From Pseudoroseicyclus_A sp041714655 (GTDB lineage: Bacteria > Pseudomonadota > Alphaproteobacteria > Rhodobacterales > Rhodobacteraceae), in the NCBI RefSeq assembly GCF_041714655.1, contig NZ_CP168219.1, positions 3,100,001-3,164,000 of the forward strand: DNA of 64,000 bases, written 5' to 3'. This document shows, piece after piece, positions 41,900-49,657 of this stretch (the stretch's first letter is position 1; the number at the start of each line of letters is the position of its first letter). The translations under genes and the position numbers were made by a program. Under the pieces are notes generated by a model that was not told the DNA's origin, did not search any database, and saw only the letters and a program-made list of their open reading frames with translations.

Positions 41900-42954
41900 A
41901 GAAGCACCGGCTGCTGGTCCTCGGCACCGGCGGGATGGCGGGCGCGCATGTGCTCGGCTTCCGCTCCTGTCCGAATATCGAAGTGGTGGCCGGCGTCGAC
42001 CGCGACCCGGCCCGCCTCGCCGCCTTCTGCGCCGAGCACCATATCCCGAAGGCCTTCACCTCGCTGGAGGAGGCGCTCGACTGGGGCCAGTTCGACGCCG
42101 CCACCAACGTGACGCCCGACAGCGCCCATTACGCGACGACCCTACCGCTCCTCGCCGCCGGCAAGCATGTCATGTGCGAAAAGCCTCTGGCCCCCCGCCA
42201 TGCCGATGCCCGCGAGATGGCGGAGGCGGCGGCGGAGGCCGGCGTCGTCAACATGGTCAACCTCACCTACCGCCGCTCCGCCGAGCTGGCGGAGGCGGCC
42301 AAGATGGTCGCCGACGGCGCCATCGGCGAGCTCCGCCATTTCGAGGCGAGCTACCTGCAGAGCTGGCTGACGCAAGACACATGGGGCGACTGGCGGACCG
42401 ATCCGAAATGGCTCTGGCGGCTCAGCCAGAGCCATGGCTCCACCGGCTGCCTCGGTGACATCGGCGTGCATATCCTCGACTTCGCGAGCCATGCCGCCGG
42501 CCAGCCGATCACCCATATCTCCTGCCGGCTCGCCACCTTCGAGAAGGCCGAGGGCGACCGGATCGGCGAATATGTGCTCGACGCCAACGACAGCTTCACG
42601 ATGCAGGCGCGGATGGAAAACGGCGCGCTCGGCGTGATCCACGGCTCGCGCTTCGCCAGCGGCTATCACAACGACCTGTTCCTGAAGCTCTACGGCACCG
42701 AGGGGGCCATCGAGCTCTCCTTCGACTTCCAGCGCTGCTGGATGCGCACCTGCATCGGGGTGGACGCGCTGCGCAGCAAGACCTGGCACGAGGTCAGCCC
42801 GACGCCGGTGCCGACCAATTACGAACGCTTCGCCCAGGCGCTCGACAGGGGCGTGGGCGAGGATCCCGACTTCGCCCGTGGCGCGGAGTTGCAGAAAGTG
42901 CTCGACAGCGCCACCGCCAGCCATGTCGCCGGCGGGGCCGAGCTGGCGATCTGA
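41896..42954 (+). CDS. thuB: Gfo/Idh/MocA family oxidoreductase (ThuB-like)
   Basis: A 352-residue NAD(P)-dependent oxidoreductase. LVLGTGGMAGAHVLGF is the Rossmann motif and VMCEKPLAPRHADA is the EKP motif with the catalytic lysine; the C-terminal domain has the HILDFASHAAG stretch. It starts with TTG, after GAGGAGGGCTTCCG, overlapping the thuA stop. The pair ThuA-ThuB oxidises sugars at C3 in rhizobia. Its stop overlaps the start of the glycosyltransferase gene (TGATG). Confidence 0.87.
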   Translation: MKKHRLLVLGTGGMAGAHVLGFRSCPNIEVVAGVDRDPARLAAFCAEHHIPKAFTSLEEALDWGQFDAATNVTPDSAHYATTLPLLAAGKHVMCEKPLAPRHADAREMAEAAAEAGVVNMVNLTYRRSAELAEAAKMVADGAIGELRHFEASYLQSWLTQDTWGDWRTDPKWLWRLSQSHGSTGCLGDIGVHILDFASHAAGQPITHISCRLATFEKAEGDRIGEYVLDANDSFTMQARMENGALGVIHGSRFASGYHNDLFLKLYGTEGAIELSFDFQRCWMRTCIGVDALRSKTWHEVSPTPVPTNYERFAQALDRGVGEDPDFARGAELQKVLDSATASHVAGGAELAI

Positions 42955-44606
42955 TGGGCTCCGGGGTCGCGCTCTACTTCCACCCCGACCAGATCGAGGG
43001 GGAGGGGCGCGACCTCGTCGGCCGCCGCTCGGCCGGCGAGAGCTTCCTCAAGGGCTGGCTGGAGCACGGGCCCGAGGGGCCGCTCGGCGCGCTGACGGAA
43101 ACGGAGGCCCATGCCGCTGCGCTCGCCAAGGCGCTTGAGGCACGGGGAGCGCAGCGGGCCCTGAGCGCCCGCAGCCTCGCATCGGGCCGGGATTTCACCG
43201 ATCTCGGGACGATCTTCTTCCCGACGCCCGGCTTCTCCTCCGCCCCCTGGGCGCGGCTGCGGCACGGGGCGGCGCGCGCCTCTTTCGTGGGGCTGACGCA
43301 TACGATCTCGACCCGGCGGATCGTCGAGAGCTTCCACGGCCTCGTCACCCAGCCGGTCGAGCCCTGGGACGCGATCATCTGCACGAGCCGCGCCGTGCGC
43401 TCGGTGATGGTCCAGCATCTGGAGGCGGAGGCCCGCTACCTGCGCCAGCGCTTCGGGGCGAGCCGGGTGCCGCTGCCGGAGCTGCCGGTGATCCCCCTCG
43501 GGATCCAGACCGCCGATTTCGCCCCCCGCCCAGGGGCGCGGCAGGCGATGCGCGCCCGGTTCGGGGCGCCCGAGGGGGCCTTCGTCGTCATGACCATGGG
43601 CCGGCTCTCCATCGCCGAGAAGGCCAACCCACTGCCGCTCTTCCTTGCGTTGCAACGCCTCGCGGAGGCGGGGCACGAGGTGCATCTGTGGCTCACCGGC
43701 TGGACGGAGCGGCCGCAACAGGAGGCGCTGCACCGCGACGGCGCCGCCGCCCTCGCGCCGGGGGTGACGACCACGCTGATCGACGGGCGCGAGCCGGCGG
43801 TGCGGCGCGACCTCTGGGCCGGGGCGGATGTCTTCACCCTGCCGGCCGACTCGATCCAGGAGACCTTCGGGCTGGTCCCGGTGGAGGCGATGGCCGCCGG
43901 CCTGCCCGTCGTCATGCCCGATTGGGACGGCTTCCGCGACACGGTGGTGCACGGGGAGACCGGTTTCCTCATCCCCACCCGCATGGCGCCCCCCGGCGCC
44001 GGCGCCGGACTCGGGCGGCGCTTCGCGGCGGGGACGGATCAGTACCTCCAGCACCTCACATTGGTGCAATCCCAGGTGCAGATCGACGTGCCCGCCTATG
44101 CGGAGGCGCTGACGGCGCTGGCCGAAAGCCCCGAGCTCCGCGCCCGGCTCGGCGCCGCCGCCAGCAGACATGCGGCGGCGGAGCTCGACTGGCAGGCCGT
44201 GGTGCCGCGCTACCTGGAGCTGGCGGACGAACTGGCGGCCCGCCGCGCGGCCGCCGGGGAGGCGCCGAAGATCGCCTCGCCGCGCGAGGCCGACCCCTTC
44301 ACGCTCTACGCCGGCTACCCCTCGGCGGCACTTTCAGGCGATACTCTGGTGGAGGCGAAGGGCGCGGCGCCGGAACAGCTTCTGACCGAGATCGACCGCC
44401 TCTCCGCCCGCCAGCTCTACCGCCGCTCGGTGCTCTCGCCCGCGCAGCTCGCGGCGGTGGCTGAGGTGCTGGCCGAGCGGGGGCCGATGAGCGTCGCCGC
44501 GCTGGCGGAGGCCTCGGGCCTCGCGCTCGCGCCCTGCATGGCGGCGGTGCTGCAACTGGCAAAGGTCGACCTCGTCGCCCTGCCCAAGGTACCGCTCCGC
44601 CCCTGA
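42954..44606 (+). CDS. Glycosyltransferase family 4 with a C-terminal winged-helix-like tail
   Basis: A 550-residue protein. Residues ~1-430 are a GT-B transferase: LTHTISTRRIVESFHG, VPLPELPVIPLGIQT, VVMTMGRLSIAEKANPLPL and SIQETFGLVPVEAMAAGLPV. The last ~90 residues (LSARQLYRRSVLSPAQLAAV... MSVAALAEASGLALAP... LQLAKVDLVAL) look like a winged helix of the DprA/MarR kind. It is coupled to thuB by TGATG, so it may use or act on the same sugar. Acceptor unknown. Its stop lies inside an 8-base tandem repeat. Confidence 0.78.
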   Translation: MGSGVALYFHPDQIEGEGRDLVGRRSAGESFLKGWLEHGPEGPLGALTETEAHAAALAKALEARGAQRALSARSLASGRDFTDLGTIFFPTPGFSSAPWARLRHGAARASFVGLTHTISTRRIVESFHGLVTQPVEPWDAIICTSRAVRSVMVQHLEAEARYLRQRFGASRVPLPELPVIPLGIQTADFAPRPGARQAMRARFGAPEGAFVVMTMGRLSIAEKANPLPLFLALQRLAEAGHEVHLWLTGWTERPQQEALHRDGAAALAPGVTTTLIDGREPAVRRDLWAGADVFTLPADSIQETFGLVPVEAMAAGLPVVMPDWDGFRDTVVHGETGFLIPTRMAPPGAGAGLGRRFAAGTDQYLQHLTLVQSQVQIDVPAYAEALTALAESPELRARLGAAASRHAAAELDWQAVVPRYLELADELAARRAAAGEAPKIASPREADPFTLYAGYPSAALSGDTLVEAKGAAPEQLLTEIDRLSARQLYRRSVLSPAQLAAVAEVLAERGPMSVAALAEASGLALAPCMAAVLQLAKVDLVALPKVPLRP

Positions 44607-44640
44607 GCCCCTGAGCCCCTGAGCCCCTGAGCCCCTGAGC
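44601..44640. repeat. Tandem repeat of an octamer, CCCTGAGC x5
   Basis: Five perfect copies of CCCTGAGC in 40 bases. The first contains the glycosyltransferase stop codon, and the block ends exactly before the convergent gene's stop (44641), filling the gap between them. Likely made by strand slippage. Confidence 0.9.
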
Positions 44641-46911
44641 CTAGTCGCCGTCGACCGGGAAGCGGGCGAGCAGATCCTCGACCATGGTCCGCGTCGCCTC
44701 CGCCTCGCCGATCAGGTCGGCGCGGCCGGCGAGTGGCGTCGCCTCCGGCGCGATCTCCGTCGGGCGGAGCACATCCGCCGCTGCGCCGGAGAGGAGCGGA
44801 TCGTCCTCCTGCGCGGCCAGCGCGTCCCAAGCGCCGGCGCGCCACATGGTTTCCGCCTGCGGCTCCGCCTCGGCGGCGAGCGCGGCGGCGTAATCGCCGT
44901 CGACCTCGGCAGCACGGGCGATGAGGCTGCGGGCTCGCGGGTCGCTGAACCCGTCGAGCGCCGCCACCACCGCCGCGCCATCACCGCGCAGGAGCGCCGC
45001 CTCGGCGCGAAGGTATTGCCGTTCGCGCCCGTCCGCCCCCTCCGCCCGGCCCGCCATCAGCACCTCCGCCTGCTCGGGGAAGCCGAGGGCGAGGAGCCGC
45101 GCCGCCATGGCATTCTCGGTGTCCGCGCCGAGGCCGCGCGGCAGCGGGCCCATGGCGTGATCGAGGAAGCGCAGGTCGTCCGCCTTCTCCGTCAGCGCCG
45201 CGAGGGCGGCATCGGCCAGCACGGCGCGGCGCCCGGCGGGCATCGGATGGCGGCTGTCGGCGATGAGGTCCAGCGCCTCCTCGAAGCGGGTGGCGGCGGT
45301 GAGCGCGCGGATCTCGGCATCGGCGAGCCGCGCATCGTCCGCCGTGCCCCGCTGCTCGAAACGCAGCGAGCCGGCCAGCGCGATCTGCCGGTCGCTCGGC
45401 ACCTGGCCGAGCTCGAGCGCCCGGTCGATGGCGCGGATCAGCACCTCGGGCGAGAGCGTGGCGCTGTCGTCGACGAGCGCATTGAGGTCCTCGAGCTCCG
45501 CCTCCGGGCCCTCGAGCGCGCCCGTCACCTCCGCCTCCGTCAGCTGCGCCTCGGGCGAATCGCCGGTGACGGCGGGGCGGGCGAGGTCGAGGAGCGATTC
45601 CGCCGTGAAGCTGTCGCCCGACTGGATGAATATCTGTGCGAGCCGCGCGCCGATATGGCCCTGCAGCGGCGGCGGCAGGGTGCGATAGGCGAGCATGATG
45701 GCGGCGCGCTGCTCCTCCGCGATGCCCTCGACGCTGCCCCCCGCCAGCGCCGCCCAGAGCGCCACCTTCTGGCCGCAGCCGATCTGCCCGTCGAGGATGC
45801 CGGACGGCGCCGGCCGCCCGTCGACCAGCGCGGCGAGCGCGATGAGTACCCGATGCGCGACGGAAGGGTCGGTATCGAGCGCCAGCACCTCGCGCGCCTC
45901 GGCGCCGAAGCCGAAATAGAGATAGGCCTTGGCCAGATCCTCCGCGGCGCCGGCGTTGGGCCGGTCGAATTCGCCGGTCAGCGCGATGCGCAGGGGGCCG
46001 ATGGCGGAGGGGAAGTCCGCCTCCTCCGGCACCCATGTGGCCATGTCGAAGAGCGCCTCCGGCAGGCAGGAATTGTGTGCCGGTGCAATGGCCCGGTCGC
46101 GGTCGAGCGAGGTGCGGAAGCTCAGCCCCGGCTCGCCGGGCGTGCCGCCCTCCGGCCCCTCGGGCGGGGCATCCGCCGGGGCGAGGAGCGGCGGCACCGG
46201 CTCCGGCATGCCGGGCATCTGCGGCTGCAGCTCGATGAGCCCGAGCGTGGCGGCACGGGAGAGGCTCTGCAGGATGTCCGCCTCCATCTGCGCGACGCGG
46301 AGCGATTCGGGGATGGTGACGGCGGGGCCGAAGGGCAGGAGCGTCTCCGCCGGGCCCGGCGGGGCCAGCACCACGGGAAGCGAGGGCCGCGCGACCTCGG
46401 TCGGGCCGGGGCCGGGCGTGGCGGCGGGGGTGGAGGCGGGCGCTGCCGGTGCGGGGCGCGGGTCGGGCGGCGCTGCGTCAATGTCGGCAGCCATGTCGGT
46501 GGTCAAGTCGGCGGCCGGCGGGAGCGGCGCCTCGTTGGGGCTGTCCGCCGGGGCGGCGCCGTCGCGGATGTCGAGTACCAGCCGGTCGGGCTGCCAGCGG
46601 AAGATCGTTGCGTGGCAGGGCTCGCAGGCGAGCCCCAGCTCCAGGACGCCCTCGCCCCGGTCCTCCAGCGACAGGAGCCGGTCGCGCGGCACCCGGGCGA
46701 AGACACCGCCGGGGTCGAAGTCGATCCCCTCGCCGAGGTCGAGGAGGTAGCCGGCGCCGCCGCGCCCCAGTCGCCAGTCCTGCCCCTCCGGCACGGCGAG
46801 GACGAGCCGCGTGAAGGTCGGATGCTGGCCGGAGCGCATGGTGACGGTCTGGGCCGCCGCGGGGGCAGCCGCGAAAAGGAGCGCGGCGAGGAGGAGCCCT
46901 GCCGCCCTCAT
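44641..46911 (-). CDS. Large periplasmic TPR-like protein coupled to motA, unknown function
   Basis: A 756-residue protein that I do not recognise by name. It has a signal peptide (MRAAGLLLAALLFAAAPAAA), then an AMIN-like beta domain (about 22-120) that includes CEPCHA (Cys96, Cys99, His100, a CxxCH), a Pro/Ala-rich linker (about 125-260), and a long all-helical repeat region resembling TPR arrays (300-750). Its ATG overlaps the motA stop (ATGA), so it is made with MotA. By position it could serve the stator in the periplasm, as MotC does in rhizobia; that is inference. The CxxCH may bind haem or form a disulfide. Confidence 0.75.
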   Translation of the reverse strand: MRAAGLLLAALLFAAAPAAAQTVTMRSGQHPTFTRLVLAVPEGQDWRLGRGGAGYLLDLGEGIDFDPGGVFARVPRDRLLSLEDRGEGVLELGLACEPCHATIFRWQPDRLVLDIRDGAAPADSPNEAPLPPAADLTTDMAADIDAAPPDPRPAPAAPASTPAATPGPGPTEVARPSLPVVLAPPGPAETLLPFGPAVTIPESLRVAQMEADILQSLSRAATLGLIELQPQMPGMPEPVPPLLAPADAPPEGPEGGTPGEPGLSFRTSLDRDRAIAPAHNSCLPEALFDMATWVPEEADFPSAIGPLRIALTGEFDRPNAGAAEDLAKAYLYFGFGAEAREVLALDTDPSVAHRVLIALAALVDGRPAPSGILDGQIGCGQKVALWAALAGGSVEGIAEEQRAAIMLAYRTLPPPLQGHIGARLAQIFIQSGDSFTAESLLDLARPAVTGDSPEAQLTEAEVTGALEGPEAELEDLNALVDDSATLSPEVLIRAIDRALELGQVPSDRQIALAGSLRFEQRGTADDARLADAEIRALTAATRFEEALDLIADSRHPMPAGRRAVLADAALAALTEKADDLRFLDHAMGPLPRGLGADTENAMAARLLALGFPEQAEVLMAGRAEGADGRERQYLRAEAALLRGDGAAVVAALDGFSDPRARSLIARAAEVDGDYAAALAAEAEPQAETMWRAGAWDALAAQEDDPLLSGAAADVLRPTEIAPEATPLAGRADLIGEAEATRTMVEDLLARFPVDGD

Positions 46912-47774
46912 GCCGCCCCCTTGGTGGCCTTCAGCGCCTCTTCGAGCTCGGCGAAGCTCGGGCGACAATGCCCGGGCGTGTTCTGCCGGCCGACCTCGAT
47001 GCAGATGTTCGGTGCGTGGCGGTGCAGGTTGGCGACCAGCACCTCGCGGATCAGCTTGTAGAAATGCATCTCCTCCGCCAGCACGGTGCCCATCTTGGCG
47101 GCGAAGGGGCCGATGAAGCCATAGGCGAGGAACACGCCGAGGAAGGTGCCGACGAGCGCGCCGCCGATCATCTTGCCGAGGATCTCCGGCGGCTGGTCGA
47201 TCGAGGCCATGGTCTTGATGACCCCGAGCACGGCGGCGACGATGCCGAGCGCCGGCATGGCATCGGCCACTGCCTGCATGGCGTGGGGCGAGTGCTGCAT
47301 ATGCGCCGCCTGCTCCTCGAGCCGCTTTTCCAGCACCTCCTCGACCTGGTGGGGGTCGTCGTAGTTCATCGTGCCGGTGCGCAGCGTGTCGCAGATCAGC
47401 GCCACGGCGGTGCTGTCGGCCTGGATCTTGGGATATTTCGAGAAGATGTCGCTCTCGCCGGGGTTCTCGATATGCTCCTCCAGCGTCACCGGGTTGGAGC
47501 GGGCGATGCGGATCAGCTCGAAGAGCAGGCACAGCAGGTCGCGGTAATCGTCGTGCTTCCACTTCGGGCCCTTGAAGACCTTGCCGATGTCCTTGAGCGT
47601 GTGCTTGACCGCCGCCCCGTCGTTTGACAGCGCGAAGGCGCCGGCGGCGGCGCCGCCGATCATCATCATCTCGAAGGGCAGCGACTTCAGGATGATGCCG
47701 AGCTTGCCGCCGGCCAGGATGTAGCCGCCGAAGACCATCACGAAGATGATCACGATGCCGATGATTCCGATCAT
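46908..47774 (-). CDS. motA: Flagellar motor stator protein MotA
   Basis: A 288-residue MotA with four membrane helices. The charged loop that contacts FliG is in LLFELIRIARSNPVTLEEHI, and MPALGIVAAVLGVIKTM holds the conserved proline before helix 3; GALVGTFLGVFLAYGF is helix 4. It forms the proton channel with MotB. Its stop overlaps the following periplasmic-protein gene. Its upstream gap (47775-47976) holds repeat family A and a GTTAACCC sequence resembling a CtrA half-site about 50 bases from the start. motB is far away, at 58396. Confidence 0.95.
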   Translation of the reverse strand: MIGIIGIVIIFVMVFGGYILAGGKLGIILKSLPFEMMMIGGAAAGAFALSNDGAAVKHTLKDIGKVFKGPKWKHDDYRDLLCLLFELIRIARSNPVTLEEHIENPGESDIFSKYPKIQADSTAVALICDTLRTGTMNYDDPHQVEEVLEKRLEEQAAHMQHSPHAMQAVADAMPALGIVAAVLGVIKTMASIDQPPEILGKMIGGALVGTFLGVFLAYGFIGPFAAKMGTVLAEEMHFYKLIREVLVANLHRHAPNICIEVGRQNTPGHCRPSFAELEEALKATKGAA

Positions 47775-47863
47775 GCCCGCCCCCGTCCGGCGTTGGTTCA
47801 GGGGCAGAGGATAGGGGGAGAAGGGTTAACATCGTCTCGACGGCGGCGCGGGAGGCGGGCGCC

Positions 47864-47939
47864 GGAGGGGGGCTGTCTGCCCCCCGTCGCCCTGAAGGGC
47901 GTCTCCCCCCGAGGATTTTTGGGGAGCAAAGACATGGGG
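47864..47939 (-). repeat. Palindromic repeat family A, copy 3 (intergenic)
   Basis: On the minus strand: TTTGCTCCCCAAAAATCCTC, CGGGGGG, an inserted GCCCTTCAGGGC hairpin, then GGGGGGCAGACAGCCCCCC. It matches the heads of copies 1 and 2. It lies between the MotE-like and motA genes and may separate their expression. Confidence 0.8.
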
Positions 47940-47976
47940 AGAGGGGCAGCCGGCCGCGGCCCTCCGCCGGCGCCGG

Positions 47977-48621
47977 CTACTCCCGCGGGGCGGCGGCGTT
48001 GCGGCCGGCGATGACGACCGAGAGCGCATGGGCCGTCTCGGGCGGCAGGTTGGTCATGACCGCCGCAGCCGCCGGGGCGTTCATCCGGGCGAGGAAGCCG
48101 GCGGCGAAATCCGGCGCCATCTGCTCGAAGAGCGCGGCCGCATCCTCGGGCTTCATGTTCTCGTAGACGGCGGTCAGGCGGGTGATGTCGTCCTCCGCCG
48201 CGGTGGCGGCGAGGGCGAGCGTGGCCTCGAGCGAGCTCTGCGCCTCCTGCAGGGCGGCGAGCTTCTCGGCCACCTCGGCCTCGGCGAGGCGGAGCGCCTG
48301 CATCCGGTCGGCGAGCTGCGATTCGCGGGCCTCGATCCGCTCCTCCCGTTGGCGGAAGGCCTCGAGGAGGGCCTCGGGCGTGTCGGCGGGGGTGCAGGAA
48401 TCCTCCCCCTCCGCCGTGACGGCGAGCGTGTCGAACGCCGGAGCGACGGCGGCGATGGCGCCCTCGGCCCCCGAGGCCAGCCGCAGGCCGCCCGAGGCGA
48501 GGAGGAGCGCCGCGAGCACGGCGAGTGTTCCCCGGCCGACGCGGCGGCGGGGGGCGACCTTAGCGGGCGGGCGGGCCGGGCCGAATGGCCGGAAGGAGGG
48601 CCGGGAGCCGGGCGCGCTCAT
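47977..48621 (-). CDS. motE: MotE-like flagellar motor protein (MgtE N-domain fold)
   Basis: A 214-residue protein: an N-terminal membrane anchor (about 30-52), a coiled coil (about 85-135, REERIEARESQLADRMQAL...), and a C-terminal MgtE-N/FliG-like helical domain with YENMKPEDAAALFEQM and VMTNLPPETA. This layout fits MotE, the periplasmic MotC chaperone of alphaproteobacteria. It overlaps the 126-residue gene upstream by four bases and lies upstream of motA, so it probably serves the stator. Confidence 0.75.
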   Translation of the reverse strand: MSAPGSRPSFRPFGPARPPAKVAPRRRVGRGTLAVLAALLLASGGLRLASGAEGAIAAVAPAFDTLAVTAEGEDSCTPADTPEALLEAFRQREERIEARESQLADRMQALRLAEAEVAEKLAALQEAQSSLEATLALAATAAEDDITRLTAVYENMKPEDAAALFEQMAPDFAAGFLARMNAPAAAAVMTNLPPETAHALSVVIAGRNAAAPRE

Positions 48622-48998
48622 GAAGACGCCTCTTCCCTGCGGCGCTGGAAGAAGGGGTTGGAGGGCGGGCGGGCCGGCTCCTCTTCCTCCTCCGGCTCCT
48701 CCTCCGCCGCCGGGTCGGGGAGGTCGTGGAGCGCGGCGACGAGGAGCTCAAGCTGGCGGGCCGCCGCCTCGGCCCGCTCGGTGGCGGCGCCGAGCCGGGC
48801 GACCGAGCCGCCGGCGGAGCCCTGCGCCTTGGCCAGCGCCCGGCCGAGATCGTCGACCTGGGCGGAGAGCACGGCGACGGCGCCGCCGACCCCGCGCTCG
48901 AGATCGGTGAAGCGGCGCAAGCGCGAGGCCAGCACGAAGCAGTAAAATCCGGCACCGATGGCTCCGGCGGCCAGCAATATGTCGGCGATCATCGCCAT
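48618..48998 (-). CDS. Small membrane-anchored coiled-coil protein of the flagellar cluster
   Basis: A 126-residue protein with one N-terminal membrane helix (ADILLAAGAIGAGFYCFVLA), a heptad-rich stretch (about 28-90) and an acidic tail (EEEPEEEEEPARPP). I do not recognise a named family; similar small proteins occur in alphaproteobacterial fli loci. It lies between fliL and the MotE-like gene, 21 bases after the fliL stop, and overlaps the latter, which points to a motor or assembly role. Confidence 0.6.
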   Translation of the reverse strand: MAMIADILLAAGAIGAGFYCFVLASRLRRFTDLERGVGGAVAVLSAQVDDLGRALAKAQGSAGGSVARLGAATERAEAAARQLELLVAALHDLPDPAAEEEPEEEEEPARPPSNPFFQRRREEASS

Positions 48999-49019
48999 AG
49001 GTCCCCCTTCCGGCCGGGA

Positions 49020-49532
49020 TCAATCCAGCACGAATTCCATGATCAACAGGTCGCGCACCCGGCCCTCGCCGGTGATGACCTGCACGCGCCGCAGAAGCTG
49101 GGCGCGCAAAGTGGTGAGCGCGTTGCTCTCGGCGAGCGCGGCGAGGTCGACGGCGCGCAGATAGGTGTTCAGCACATCGGTGATGCGCGGCATGACATCG
49201 GTGACCTCGCGCTCGCGCCCCGGCACCACCTCGAGCTGCGCCGAGAACCGCAGGTGCTGATGGCCGCTGTCGGCCGGCAGGTTCACCACGATCGGCTCCA
49301 TGGGCAGGAAGACGGCGGGCGCCAGCACGGGCAGGTCGGCGAGGCTCTCGGCCTCGGCGCCGGTGGCGGCCTCGTCATGACTGCCGCCGATCAGCCCCAT
49401 GCGCACGGCGAAGAAGCCGCCCGCCCCGCCGGCGATGGCGAGCACCAGCCCCAGGATGAGCGGCAGCTTGGACTTCTTCTTCGGTGGCGCCTCTTCGGCG
49501 GCCTCCGCCTCGCTGGCTGTGGCGTCGGACAT
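49020..49532 (-). CDS. fliL: Flagellar basal body-associated protein FliL
   Basis: A 170-residue FliL: a cytoplasmic Lys-rich N-terminus (PPKKKSKLPL), one membrane helix (about 24-45, ILGLVLAIAGGAGGFFAV), an acidic linker and the periplasmic FliL domain ending in RVRDLLIMEFVLD. FliL surrounds the MotAB stator and supports torque. It is transcribed away from fliF, leading into the 126-residue protein, MotE-like and motA genes. The divergent gap of 125 bases carries a CtrA-like box. Confidence 0.92.
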   Translation of the reverse strand: MSDATASEAEAAEEAPPKKKSKLPLILGLVLAIAGGAGGFFAVRMGLIGGSHDEAATGAEAESLADLPVLAPAVFLPMEPIVVNLPADSGHQHLRFSAQLEVVPGREREVTDVMPRITDVLNTYLRAVDLAALAESNALTTLRAQLLRRVQVITGEGRVRDLLIMEFVLD

Positions 49533-49581
49533 GGCCTTCCTCGTCGCGGCAGGGTCGGCCCCGTTGATAAGCTCATATTGG

Positions 49582-49596
49582 CTAACCGAACTTTAA
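49582..49596. promoter_or_regulatory. CtrA-like box between fliL and fliF
   Basis: CTAACCGAACTTTAA: CTAA, seven bases, TTAA. It is one mismatch from the CtrA consensus and lies in the divergent fliL/fliF gap, 50 bases from fliL and 62 from the fliF start. It could control both operons, consistent with CtrA control of flagella in this order. Confidence 0.55.
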
Positions 49597-49657
49597 GTCT
49601 GGTGAGGCATCTCTTGTGCGGTCGGGCAGAAGCCCCGCCGAAGAGGGAGAAACCGTC

